From Sabellastarte sp. h YS-2021 (lineage: Eukaryota; Annelida; Polychaeta; Sabellida; Sabellidae): a stretch of 64,000 bases of DNA. Both the position numbers and the translations under genes were made by a program. Shown in pieces: positions 34,551 to 47,000 of this stretch. Each line of letters begins with the position of its first letter. Within the stretch, counting starts at the first letter, position 1. The stretch is from positions 157,418,221 through 157,482,220 of the forward strand of contig OZ024930.1 of the NCBI GenBank assembly GCA_964017235.1, given 5' to 3'. The notes below the pieces were generated by a model, which was given only the letters and a program-made list of their open reading frames with translations, searched no databases and was not told the origin of the DNA.

Positions 34551-35540
34551 TAGACCGAGTATCTGTCCCGTCGCCAATTGTTATTGAAATACTGATGGAC
34601 ACAATGGCGAGGGACAGAGTTCACATGTACTGGTTTTCTGTGTAAATTTTGAACGGCATATTTCTAGACATATTTCAACAAGTTTAAAGTGTTATTTGAA
34701 TTCTTTAACTGATGTATATGTGCCGTTCATTAATATTTAATGCCAATCAAACTGGCATGTATGTATTTCAGCCTATTTTTTAAAATGTAAACAAACCTTA
34801 AACATTACATGGCCATCTACAAAAGAAATTTCAGGCTTGTAAAAGCAGTTCAGTTTAACAAAATATGTATCGTAAACCGGATACATCTATATAAACATAA
34901 AAAGGACTTTATAAAGTAAATGGAATAATTTTCAACATTTCAAAATTTACACAGAAAACCAGTACATGTGAACTCTGTCCCTCGCCATTGTGTCCATCAG
35001 TATTTCAATAACAATTGGCGACGGGACAGAATAGACCGAGTTCTGTCCCGTCGCCAATTGTTATTGATATGTTGAGGGACACAATGGCAAGGGACAGAGC
35101 TCACATGTACCTGTTTTCTGTGTAAATTTTGAACGGCATATTTCTACACATATTGCCACTAATATAAAGTGTTATTTGCTTTCTTTGAGGTATATATGTG
35201 TGCCGTTCACTAATATTTAATGCATATCTTATTGGTATGTGTATATTTCAACACATTTTTAAAATGTCAACAAAACTTCACAACTGTTGTGTTATGTACA
35301 AAATAAATTTCTGGCTTTCAAAATCACCTTACTGTAACAACATATGTATTATAAACTGGATACATGTGTATAGTCATAGCAAGGACATTATTAAGTAAAT
35401 GCAAAAATTGTCTGCTTTTCAAAATTTACACAGAAAACAAGTACATGTGAGCTCTGTCCCTCGCCATTGTGTCCATCAGTATATCAATAGCAATTGGCGA
35501 CGGGACAGAAACTCGGTCTAGGGACAGAAACTCGGTCTAA
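34551..35540. mobile_element. Tandem pair of about 480 bp foldback MITEs
   Basis: Each copy starts TAGACCGAGT..TCTGTCCCGTCGCC and ends with the inverse GGCGACGGGACAGAA; copy 1 is 34551-35030 and copy 2 is 35031-35540. The terminal inverted repeats exceed 90 bp (including CATTGTGTCCATCAGTAT and ACACAGAAAACCAGTACATG). Copy 2 ends with a doubled GGGACAGAAACTCGGTCTA. The interiors share ATATGTGTGCCGTTCA and are AT-rich. No coding capacity. Confidence 0.75.
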
Positions 35541-35982
35541 ACTTTCTGACACAACATATAAAACTGGACACGCCACTACAGCACTTCGTCAAAAATGAGA
35601 CAGCGTATCTGTTTGTAAAAAAATGCACCCTAATTCAGTATCTGAGCAGTAAGCAAGTAGGCGTGAACTGGCTCTCAACCGCGACTCCGTACTGTGCATT
35701 TCTCACACGGATTTTACGGCCCGATGGCAGAATAATATATTGCTTGACGCAAAGTGCATTTCATATTTTTATATTACACATACACACAAGATTAAGTACA
35801 AAAAGCTGTTGAATCTTGAAAAAAGTGACAGAACTACACACGGAAGTGATTTCCCTTGTCTACACTATCTCAACGACAACGTCCAAAAAACTGTGTGATT
35901 CGCTCCCGGAAATTAATACTATGTCGCCAGCTTTTCCTTTTTTTTAAAAACTCACAAAAGAATCATCAATTTCTATTACATA

Positions 35983-37408
35983 CCCAGCAGGCACACACCT
36001 TGAAATGTCGTTGATTTAGAGCTGAAAACAGGTCCTGACATTGAAATGCACATTATCAACTACTAAATCTAAATTAGTTTTCTGACATGAAAAAGTAGTG
36101 ATATTTTGACCAGAAATCATGGTGATTTTTAGTTGAAAAATTGACACTGACACAATTTCAATACTATTTCAAATATGGATTTCTGACTGGAAAAAGTAGT
36201 GATACTTCATAAAAATTCACCACTAAATCAAGTTAGGTTTTTCGACATGAAATCTTAGTCATGTTGTTGAACAGAAAACAGGTTGAATATTGGGAAATGA
36301 ATGACTAGTGATGGTTGATTGAAAATTCTTTTTTTAGAGGGTGATATAGTGATTAAGTCTAACTTTTTGAAAGAACTATTATTGCAATAGTTTTTGAATT
36401 TGTAGGTATTTGTAAAGCAAAGACTAATTTTTAAAGATTATAAAGATGATAAAGATTATGTGTGCATGTACTTGTATCTTTTATCCATTCTCCTTATTAA
36501 TTTATAGCAACAACAAAACTGATGCACCCAAATATAATTGTTATAATTTATAATTATAGTTTGATTAATGCAATTCTTGATAATTAAAAAAAAAACATTT
36601 TGAAGTCAAACTTATCTTAAATAAAAAAAAAAAGATATATTCAAACTTATTCATCAAAACTTAGTAATTTGAATTTGTTTCTCAAATTCTCCCATACACA
36701 AATAACTAGTTTTCAATTTCCAAGTTTACACTGAAAACTTCTCGATACAGAGAACCTAAGCTATAACATTTTATCACACAACAGTGAGGTTGGGGGGGGG
36801 GGGTCCTGGTTTTTCTTATCTGTACACTGCTACACAGAACATTAGACCTGTGACTAAAAGTAATTAGATGGCACAGCAGGGGTGGAGGTGGGGGTTTACC
36901 CTTACTCAATTGTATGTATGGTGTTTACTTCTTTAGGTCTGTTTTTTGTGGTCAGAACTGACAACTAATTAAGGTGGGGATTAATTGGTGGAGTTCTACA
37001 AATGTGGCTTTTCTTGTGTATTTTTCAGTTTATATGACAATGTTGTATGAGACACAAGCATCTGAACTGAGCATTGTGGCTTTGTTACATGATTATAGCT
37101 TCTTTATAATTATAATATAATTATAGCCAACTTAATAAAACATTTAAAAGAAACTGATTGGGTAAAATACTGAAGATATAAATAATGTCACAATTGTTAT
37201 TTACAAAGAAAAAAAATTTAATTAACCTGATTTCACCCATTGAATTCAACCAGATTTCACCCATTGAATTCAACCTGATTTCACCAATTGAATTCAACCT
37301 GATTTCACCAGTTGGATCCAACTAAAAACGGTTTGCAAAATCTACACGTATTTCAACCAGATTTCAACGTTGGATTCAACCAGATTTCAAAGTTGCGTGC
37401 CTGCTGGG
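35983..37408. mobile_element. DNA-transposon-like element with CCCAGCAGGCAC terminal repeats
   Basis: The left end CCCAGCAGGCAC (35983) and the inverted right end GTGCCTGCTGGG (ending 37408) are flanked by TA on both sides, so a TA target duplication is likely. Near the right end there is a 24-27 bp tandem repeat (CCTGATTTCACC.ATTGAATTCAA, 37225-37325). No transposase is seen in its 1.43 kb, so it is non-autonomous. Confidence 0.65.
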
Positions 37409-37410
37409 TA

Positions 37411-38170
37411 AGAATTATCACATAAAGGTATTATAATTATTATCTAATTTTTTCTGACGTAACTGTTGTCTATAGGTCAAACTCTATTAAGGCAAACTAA
37501 ATGAGGATAAACAGAAGAAAAGAACCAGAAGAAGAAGCAATTAATGCATACATGTACATACATGGTGCACTTTAAATGGTTGGTATTCATTTTGCATAGA
37601 AAATATGAGGTTATGGGATTCCGTGGGGTTTCACAACAATATTTTATCAATAAAAAGATGAAATAATTTCAAAGTCTCGGACATGTACAACTTGTTTATA
37701 TTCACGTTAGGCCAATAAATTCAGTAGGATTTTCTAATAATGTTCTAGTAATAGACTAAATACTTCAAATTTGCAAAAATAGCTTATTAGTATTCATATA
37801 TGCATAGAAAATATATGAGGTCAAGGAATCCTAGTTGCGGGGTTTTATAACAATATTTTATTAAAAATGCTGCTTGAAGATCAAATATTTCAAATTCACG
37901 ATAATGATTTATTGGTACCGATATGTGTTAACAAGTTACCGGGAGCAAGATGCCATGGTCGCAAGTTAAATGTAAATTGTTTCATGGATGCAATATACAT
38001 CACCAAGATTAATTATAAAAAACTTCATTGGCATTCTTTAGAATCCGAATTGTCAGATTAGTTTCAATAGTGTTCATATGTTGAAATGAAATGGAGACAA
38101 AATATCTCCAGTAACCTCTGACAATAGCAACCTCAAAAAGGCCATTAGGATCAAGTCACATAGTCAGAGG
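37411..38170. other. Unassigned sequence with a MITE fragment
   Basis: 37590-37880 has repeated words (TGCATAGAAAATATGAGGT, AACAATATTTTAT) similar to the interior of the 33786-34160 MITE. 37910-37990 resembles one of that element's ends. No gene is recognised. Confidence 0.4.
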
Positions 38171-38175
38171 AGCTG

Positions 38176-40235
38176 CCCAGCAAGCATGATCATAGGGGGC
38201 CTATGTGGGCTATAGGTGGGCGTATAGCAATATGGGTCCTATAAAGGATATATATGGCCACAAAAGGCCCAAGGGGGGCCTATATTGGCCCCATTTATAT
38301 AAAAATAAGTAATGTTCCCTAAATAGTACAAAATCACAAAAAGTAGGCTTAATATTAGATTCACTTGACATCTTGTTGATTTGGACTAGGTAAAGGGTGG
38401 TAAACAAAAGATTTATTATCACAGTGTTTAATATAGATCCCATAATGGACTTTCTTGGTAATTTACTGGTATAAGGGTGACAGATAGGTCCCATATATAA
38501 ATCCTATATGAAAAAAAATGTAAATATATATAACAAGTGTTCTTTATTAACTGGTTATCTTATTTTGAATGAAAAAAAAATCAAAAAATAATAAAGGTCC
38601 TATTTGAGAATAACAACTTAAGACATATGCTTTTTAAATAAAAAAGTACCTCCATATTGGACATGTGAAGGTAAAAAATGGGCTTAATATGCCCAAAAGG
38701 GACCTTTGTTATTATCACATACAATAGCCATTTTATAACTCTGTAAATGTATTGTCAAGTTTTTTGTGAATAATGTATTAAAATTATTTTTTGTATATCT
38801 CACTAAGTAATAAGTTTAATTAATTTTGCATTCCACAAATGTTTTTTCACTAATAATGTGTATATGGGACTCATAACGGTCACTCATGGGCACATATTCA
38901 CAAAGCACCCTCATCTGTCCCATATTAAATATCATTTTGAAACCCAGCTAAAATCTAGTAATATGTGTAGAGTATATTATGTTTCATTGACAATAATGAC
39001 ACATTTCAGAAAATAGTTCACATTACCTTAATGTACCACAAAATATCTTTTTCATGTATAATAGTACGGAAATTCTACGTCCACAGTTGTGGTGGAAATT
39101 CTGTAAAATTTTAGTTTCTCTTAGTTTAACTCAAGGGGTCATTTATAGTTTACCTCCCTTTACCTCATGCAGTAAAGCTATATTTGTCTTTTCCAACAGA
39201 TAGTACTTTGAGGCAGTGTTAGGGAAAAAAGGAAAACACCCCATTATATGAAACAGGGTAGCCTTCCTTCACCAAAATGCAAATTACAGTACAATTTAAA
39301 AATTATAAATATATGTGAGAAATCTATGAAATTTGTAGAAATTGTGTGAATTAAGCCAAAATAATAAACTATGATATTTTTGCTTGGGATTCATAATGGG
39401 AAAAAATCTATATTAGTCAAATAATGTGTGTGCTTAATTATATCAGTTAACTGTGGCTTTCATCATGTGTTTCACTTTTGTCTTGACAAGGCTATGCAAC
39501 TGTCTTAGCTTGGGTTATCTGAAATTGGTCATCTGGGTTTGGGTAAATCATTAAGTGATGAATGACTGATATACATTTCTGTATTCTGTATAAGACACAA
39601 ATGTGATACATCATAAGATTTTGAACTTGAAATGAAATGATTTGAATTACATTCTGGAAAATGGATAAAAGTATAGTATGAACCAAGATTGTATTGTGCA
39701 TTATTTTCAAAGGCTTTATTCAAGTGAATTACAAATACTTCCAGGGGAAATATTGGGCAGTATATGTGGGCAAAGAGTGAAGGAAACTGGGGACTGTTCA
39801 ACCAGATCCAAACAGTTGCAACAACTCATTTTTGAGCTTCTATTACATGTAAGCTGAACTGCAAATGGATCTTGTGTGTTGGTAGTACACATTTAAAAAC
39901 TGAGCCGATCCATACATCTGAACCTATATGTAGGACCAATAAAGGTCCTTGATCCAGTTTACCATATTGTATCCTTGTCAGACCCACATATGCACATATA
40001 CAGAGCCAATACTGGTCCCATCAACAAACCATTGCAAAAACCATCTGAGTCCCATGTTCAAATTACAAGTTGGCCCCATATGGGGCCCATATATGACCCA
40101 TGTTGATAAACTATATTCGTCCCATCAGAAAACCGTTTGCAAAAACTGACTGGGGCCCATATAAGGAACCCATAAAGGCCCCATATAAGAACACAATTGG
40201 GAACCTTGTTGGTTTCATATGTAGTGCTGGCTGGG
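38176..40235. mobile_element. Non-autonomous element with CCCAGCAAGCA terminal repeats
   Basis: The left end is CCCAGCAAGCATGATC (38176) and the right end is TGCTGGCTGGG (ending near 40235), an imperfect inverse. The subterminal regions are rich in GGCCCATAT/ATATGGGCC words at both ends (38200-38290 and 40060-40190). The interior is AT-rich with no recognised protein. Its ends are related to those of the 35983-37408 element. Confidence 0.5.
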
Positions 40236-40880
40236 TGTCCCAAGATTCAAAAAAAAGAAGAAGAGGTAAGTCTTAAATTGTAGAATAATATCTCCTGCAT
40301 TACAAGACTGCCATGATATAAACTCTTGAAACATTTGAAAAGTTTCCTGTTGCATCACTGTCAGCAAATATCTTATAAAACTGAAACTTAATCTTATTTT
40401 GTATTGCATATATTAACTTACAGAATAAATTTATCACTACCAGGACACCAAAGTTTTGACAAAACAATGCAATAACACATGCAGATCCCCTTGCTGTTAG
40501 AAACAACACAAGCTGAACATCAACCTTACTATAGAAATTCCTGTAAAGGACTCTTGCAAGTACTGACATATGCAGTATTTTGCATTTAGACCTGATGAGA
40601 TACCCACACAAAACAGATTTATTGACCAATAAACTACAGGAACAAATCCACCAAAGAGTCAGTTGTACCAAAATTTCTTATCTCACTCCTCTGAAGTAAC
40701 ATCTCTGTCACTGGAAGTGGAAAATCAAGAGTATGACTTTAACTCCAATGAAGTCTTTTGAAAGGCACATTACTAATATTTGATGTTCCTGTTACTGTCA
40801 TCTTTGTCATTTACAACAAATTTATTAAATTATTCAGCTTTGATATTGCAGTCCTCTTGGCAAATAGTATGGTCAGTAGT
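40236..40880. other. No gene recognised
   Basis: Contains a 123-residue minus-strand frame (40671-40300) with hydrophobic stretches but no family match, and no splice structure I can support. Confidence 0.35.
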
Positions 40881-41500
40881 CAGTTAGACTATTCTATCTT
40901 ATTATTCTATGGGGTCAAAAGAGCAAAATGTATCTAAACCACAAAGTATCCAAAAGTATTGTTAAAAGTTTGAACAGAATGACTTATGTTACCACCTCTC
41001 TAGAAACACTGCACTGGCTTAAAATATATATATTTTATCAATATAACAGCTTAGGTTTCAAAGCTATATTGACTTCTCTTAACATTCCTACCTGTAATTT
41101 TTAATCAAATCAAGTAGTTTTACTTCTCGCAGTAGACTATAAATCTACAAAGCTAGCCCCAAATGACAGATCAGTAGGTGCATGTGGCTGTGCTGTTATT
41201 CCATAAGTGGAATGGAACAGGTTGCCAAAAACTTTCAGATCTAGCCAAGTTATCACTGATTTCAAAAGCAAGCCTAAGGCTTCTTACTTGATCTGACTTG
41301 TTTGAGTCATGAATATGGATATGTTCTCACAACTGCTCAGCAACCACACATTCAACCAGTTATGTTATGAAACTAAGGCCAGATACAGCATGATATTTCT
41401 TTAGATCATCGACCGGAAGTTAAACCTTCTTAATAAGAGGAGTAACCACAGCAGTTTTGAAACTGTCCAGGACATGTCTCTCAATGAGTGAGCAATTAAA
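40880..41500. pseudogene. Two opposed scraps of CR1-like reverse transcriptase
   Basis: On the plus strand, about 40880-41290 reads NRMTYVTTSLETLHWLK and later a SVAAPRLWN-like region (WNGTGCQKL..), which is the C-terminal part of a CR1/Jockey-type RT. On the minus strand, about 41500-41310 reads SFKTAVVTPLIKK..LKKYHAVSGLSFI, the finger region of such an RT. Both contain stops. They point in opposite directions, so they are two separate or rearranged insertions. Confidence 0.55.
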
Positions 41501-42120
41501 TGCTGGTCATGAGTTTTTGTTGGTGTGTTACGTTTCCAATTATTTTATTTACAGTATCTTCTGAAACATGAGTAAAAACAGCAGTATTTGCTTTGATCAG
41601 AAGGAGAATGAACATTGTTTTCAGAAAAGAAGAATTTTCAAATTCTCAGTGTGTGTCTAATTACTTTATTTTGTTTAGCTTATTAAATATTATAAGTAGC
41701 CATTGTAATTGGAGAGAAACTCTAATTATGCAGCAAACTTTCAAGTAAAGAGCATGATGCTTATATCTCTTTCAGAATATTCATTTTTTGAATGTAATTT
41801 TGAAGAAAAACACAAAAACTAGCTAAGTGTTATAACTTCACCACATTGCTGTCCCAACTTATAGTTTTCAGCTTTGTCACAAAGTGGTGGACGTAACTAG
41901 ACAAACCATTAAAATGCAATTGAGAAAGAGTAAACACTTTACATTGTGTCATCCTGGTACAATTACTTTTAGTCACAGACCGAGGTATGTGTTCAAGGAG
42001 GAATACCACTAAAATAAATCCATGTACCCCATGACATCACTGAGCCATTGCATTCTCAGATTGATAAAATGAGTCATAACTTTTTTATTTTCTCTATGAC
42101 GTCTGTCTGCAGGAAGGGCT
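41501..42120. other. No gene recognised
   Basis: AT-rich DNA without a domain, RNA or repeat that I can name. Confidence 0.35.
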
Positions 42121-42134
42121 TGACAGATGATGCA

Positions 42135-42345
42135 TTTGATTTATTTGTTGTTTTACGTCGTGTTCAACAGCCAGGGTCATATTGCGACGGGTAGGTTACA
42201 GGTGGAGGAAACCAGTGCATACTGCACTGTAAACCACCGGGCATCGGCAAGTAACTACCAACTTTCCAACATGAAGCGCCCGACCCAAGATTCGAACCTC
42301 AGAGGTTGGAGGCGTGAACTCTAACCGTTACACCACCGAGCCCCC
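42135..42345 (-). mobile_element. tRNA-derived SINE (family S2)
   Basis: Minus-strand copy of a second SINE subfamily. Its body shares TTGGAAAGTTGGTAGTTACT and CCAGTGCATA words with the copy at 60317. A 14 bp target duplication, TGACAGATGATGCA, flanks it at 42121-42134 and 42346-42359. The tail end reads GATTTATTTGTTGTTTTACG. Confidence 0.9.
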
Positions 42346-42584
42346 TGACAGATGATGCAGGGTTGGGTGTTTTCTCTTCTTGATAACTTGTGATGGGATG
42401 GGAGAGGATGTGTCTACAAAGGGGTCATACATTATTACATTGTCATCTACTGTTGGGCATGCTCTGGGTCATCACTGTCATAATCCAGTGACCTGCCAGT
42501 CGTGGCTATGGACAGGATCAAAGTATGTGTCTTGTAAACCAGGTCCTTATTTGGTAACACCAGTTAAATAAAATATGGACCTGC

Positions 42585-43170
42585 TTTACATTAACTGTGG
42601 CAGTAACTATGACATCATGGACCTGAGAGTGCTTCTGAGAATTCTCTATCTGTTGCCTCATGAAGTCAAACTTGTGCATGACCCACTACTACCTCTTGGT
42701 CATCTCTTCTCTGCCCTGCTCAGACTTGGCGTGGCTCAGCTTCCCTTAGGCTGTCCTTTGCGTTGAAAACCACTACTTCAGCAGCAGCATGGTGACTCCT
42801 ATAACATTTGACAGCTCCATATAGGCCATCTTCCTCTTGGTAATGTCCTTGTAATACTTACACTGTACAAAAGGTCATAGTATTGTCCTTCCGCCAGTTC
42901 ACCACTTGCTCCTTCTGTACAACAGACAGTTCTGTGGCAGAACCCTTTCTTCTCATTCTTTTTCAGCCCATGATATTCTTATTGGTATTTGCAGGGTCTT
43001 GGGAGGTTTGGGCAGAACTCCCTCTCCGATTCGATTGGGATGTGTGCCTGTGTCCTCCTGCTCATGTTGTCTTCTCTTGTGTCTTGGGGTGCACAGGTAT
43101 GGGGATGCACAGATCCTTCCCCACAGTCCTCTTATAACTGTCACTTTTCTTCTTAAATGGCATCTTTATG
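42585..43170 (-). pseudogene. MADF-domain DNA-binding protein, broken copy
   Basis: The minus strand starts MPFKKKSDSYKRTVGKDLC (43163). In shifted frames it then shows VQKEQVVNWRKDN, YYKDITKRKMAYMELSNVIG, WFSTQRTA.GKLSHAKSEQG and KFDFMRQQIENSQ. The order (acidic/helical start, Y-K-D..K+..A, then TQRT..GKL..KSGQ and K.+FM+..I) follows MADF/MADF-BESS-like proteins common in lophotrochozoans and in some transposon-encoded accessory proteins. At least two frameshifts and three stops are present, and no introns are evident. Host gene relic versus PIF/Harbinger-type accessory gene cannot be decided here. Confidence 0.45.
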
Positions 43171-43399
43171 TTAAATATGTATTTCCCTAAAATTTGCAAT
43201 GTGATGTTTATTCTATCATTGTACAGATGAAAATGAATGATTCATCAGATAGGCTACCAACATCCTGGAGTAATATGCAGAAAGTCCTAGAAGGTTCTGT
43301 GTATGTTCCTGAACAGTTCATGACTGATCGGGGCCTACAGGAGTGCTACAACATGGATCCCACGAGATCCAGGAATGTAATTCAGGGGTAAAAGGCCCT

Positions 43400-44090
43400 T
43401 CTTTTTAGTATAGGATGCCATAGAACTTTTAAGTATCCATTATGTCCTCCTGTAGCTCCCCTACTGCTTATATAACAGGTCAGGATGAGCTACGAATCGC
43501 TTTGCTCACAGGAATTAAGTGTCAAACGAATATTTGCAAGTTTTGGCAGATTGGCTTAAAACTGTCAAGAATTGTTTAAAATACCCCTGAATCATTTAGG
43601 TAGGGAAATCCAGGAAAATTCAAAATTTTCTGACTTAGGGGACAATAGTGGAGCTCATACACATGGAACTGGCTTATTACTCAACACAAACCCTGAAAAC
43701 AAATTTCAAGACCTAGATTTTACAATTTGTATTTATACATATATATATATACATATATCTGTTGGTCATATATTCATATAAATGGATATAAAATATATCC
43801 AATGTCTATTATTATGTATATATTTAAGTATGTTTGTTGTAAAATATATACAAGTTAAAGTATAAAGTGAATTTGCCTGTAGGTACACAACTGACCGTTG
43901 ACACTGCAGTTTCTGAGAGGGATTGTTTTCAATTGAAAAAAAAATTCATAAGAGAATGCTGATAGCTTGAACTGAAGCTACAAACATCAACAAAAATCCA
44001 GCTTAAGTATAACAGATGTCAGTTCACTCAGAACTGATAACAGCTAGAAGGAAGCATGCATTTATGAAGTATCTATTTACATTTACACCC
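43400..44090. promoter_or_regulatory. Upstream region of the serine protease gene
   Basis: AT-rich with an (AT)n/(TATACA)n microsatellite at 43736-43765. No clear TATA box or initiator can be singled out, and no gene is recognised in it. Confidence 0.3.
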
Positions 44091-44099
44091 AAAGTGAAA

Positions 44100-47000
44100 A
44101 TGTTACTATTTTTTGTAATACCTTTTCTTTCTACATTTCAAAGCGTATTTTGTGGGGAAAATTTCATTGTGGGGGGAGTTGAAGTTGATCCTCCAGGTAA
44201 ATGGCCATGGCAGGGATCACTAACCTTTGAAGGTAGTCATCAGTGTGGAGGAGTTTTGATCAGTGAACAATTCGTCATCACAGCAGCTCACTGTATTGAC
44301 ATGGCAGCTGATGTGTAAGTCATTATGTTTGTTCTATTGTGTTGATTAGTACTGTGAGCTCAGTAAGGTGATTCTTGTTACATCACTCATTCTAATTATG
44401 GTAAAACTGATACTACCCAGTATGGTGTATTTGTCACTAAAATTAAAAGTATCCAACCCTTGAATGTTGTGTGACATCGAATCAATGACATGATTTCCAT
44501 AACCACATCTTTGCTTAGACAAAAGATCTTTTTGGCTTTATCATCTGGCTCAAATGTCACATCAAGTTCATAACATTAGGTGAAGAAAACCAGGGGGATC
44601 TAGTTTTAAATGGGGGGCGGGGGAGTGATGTGTCCCCGGCAAGTACGATCCAGCACAGGATGTTCAACTTTCAAATCTGTGTCTGTTGCTTAGGGTTGAC
44701 AGTTGAACCCTTAACATTTTTCAAGGGGGGTTTGAATCTCCTGAACCCTTCCTCTGGGTGCACTAGTGAAAATATTGAAAATCTATTTTAATTTGACCAT
44801 TGATGTTGAAGCAGCAGAAACATGCAACTATGTCTTAATAATGTTAAAGTATAATCTTTGCAATTCTGAGATAACATTTTAAATTTCAGCTCAGATTATG
44901 AAGTCATTCTTGGCTTGCATGATCGCATATATGAAAATGATGGTAGACCAGAACACCTGGGGCTGAAGTCTGCAAGACAGGTAAAACTCTGTTAAATCAG
45001 GATATAAAATATACGTACAAGTAAAATATTCAGGTTTTTAAAAATAATTAACTGAATCAAAAACGGAAGGTTGGTTTTTACTTGACTATGTTCATTAATA
45101 AAAGGGTTATTGAAAATGTACATGGCAAATTTTAGCGAAAAGTGCTTGAAAGGTGAAATAATTGCAAAAAGTTAAGTTTCGTGACACTTATGTTAACAAT
45201 ATTTAAATAATGAGGATTTTGTCTTTTCTTCAATGAAATTATGTTGGGACCATCAAATGTGATTTATTTTAAAAGCTTGCCACAAAAGTAATATCAATTT
45301 ATTGGGGGAACAGGGTGGTAGTCACACTCTCCTCTAACCTCTGAAGTTGTAAGTTGAGTCCTAGCCTGGCCTTTAATGGAAAAAGTACTTCAAGGAAAGT
45401 AGCTTAGAGTAGACAGAATATTGTGCCTAGTGAGGCTCGTGCTTCTAATGATGACGTTTTCTTCTCTGCTTTTTTATTATTGGACTTTTATTAATTGTGA
45501 CATAGTGTGAAGAGTACCCATCTTTTCACAGCGGTTAAGCAGGAATGGGCTAAGTCAGTACTTGGATAGGGGACCATCTGAGTTCTAGGCCAGGTATTGG
45601 GTGTATCTGACTTAGAATTTTCATAAATCATAAATTATAGTGCACTGCTCTTGTCTCTGTTGGCTTTGCAGCTCGTGCATGTAGACTTAAACACTGTTCA
45701 GCTTTGTTTCTTAACACTTTCACTGCCCTGACACGACCTGTAACATGCCATGTTAATGGCCAAATAACAATGAAGTATTATTAATATCGGTGATAACATT
45801 TGTGCTTAAAAAATTTTACCTTTAAAACTTGTTTGGTACGATCTCAGTAAAGGAAATATTTTTTCCCCACTTTTAGGTTTTTGTCAATTTTACAGCACAA
45901 ATATGAAAAACATGTCATAATTTTGTTGAATATAAATAGAAAAAATACTTATCTATTGCACTACAAGATTTCAAATTCCAACTTTATATTTACTTATTAA
46001 GTATATTTATGAATAATACATACAAGTGACTTTGAGGGGGCCACGGTGGCAGAGTGGTAACACTCTCGCCTCCCACCTCTGAGGCCGGGGCCTTAAGTGG
46101 GAAAGCTGGTAGTTGTTTGCTGTTGGTCGGCAGTTTACAGTACAGAACCCTAGCGAACTGTATGTACTGGTTTCCTCTGCCCTTCCAACTACCCGTCATG
46201 ATATGACCTGTACAGTGTTGAAAGCGACGTAAAACCCCAAATAAATAAATAAACTGGCGAATTTACATCACTCACTGTATCTCTGACCTTATTGATTTAG
46301 CCAATATAATTTAAGCGTCCCTTTCAAAAGGGACACCTTTTAGATTTCAACCCCGCAGGGGCCAAATACATTGTCCCAGCCACTGCGACATTACCCCAGA
46401 TAACAGTCTGCTGTTGGCCCGTTAGCCGGAGGCAGCCACCGGTGGGCCACCGTCTTTTTGTCTGTTGGGCCAATGTCGGCCCAACGGTGGCAATACGCTG
46501 CTTGAAATTCTGCAATAGCATCAGTCAATGAGATTGCAGCCTTTAGTTATGTGGTCAACCTCATTAGCCATTTCGCCGTGAACATATTCAAAGTCTAAGT
46601 TACAGACAGTTGCAAAATGGTTGCTAACACAGGCATTTTGCCACACTTGGGAGATACTAGAAAAATCTGAGGGTGTTATAACAAAATCCAAAGTATGGGA
46701 AATCAACTGGTTGATTGAGGATGCATGATGAAAGTAGTGATTTAAACTTTTGACTATATTCAGCATCAGTGCCATACTGAATGTTGAAATTACCGACCAT
46801 GGCAAAGCAGATTTAAGAGTAGACAAGTAAGTCCGTAGTCCCACAAATTCGTCCCAGAAAAGCGGGAGGGAGGATCCAGGTACATTAAAACATATATCAT
46901 CTTCATTCCAGAAATCTTTTTCATATTAGTCATTCAAAGTCAAAGTTGGGGTTTCGTCCTGTTCAACAGCCAGGGTCATTTTGAAACAGGTCCTCAACTT

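Noticed and set aside
40300..40671. 123-residue minus-strand frame with hydrophobic stretches
   Set aside because: No family match, no regular membrane-helix spacing, no start context or splice sites; likely chance.
45508..45615. Functional 5S rRNA gene
   Set aside because: 5' third not conserved, several substitutions in the core, no Pol III T-run directly after it, and it is in an intron next to a decayed SINE.
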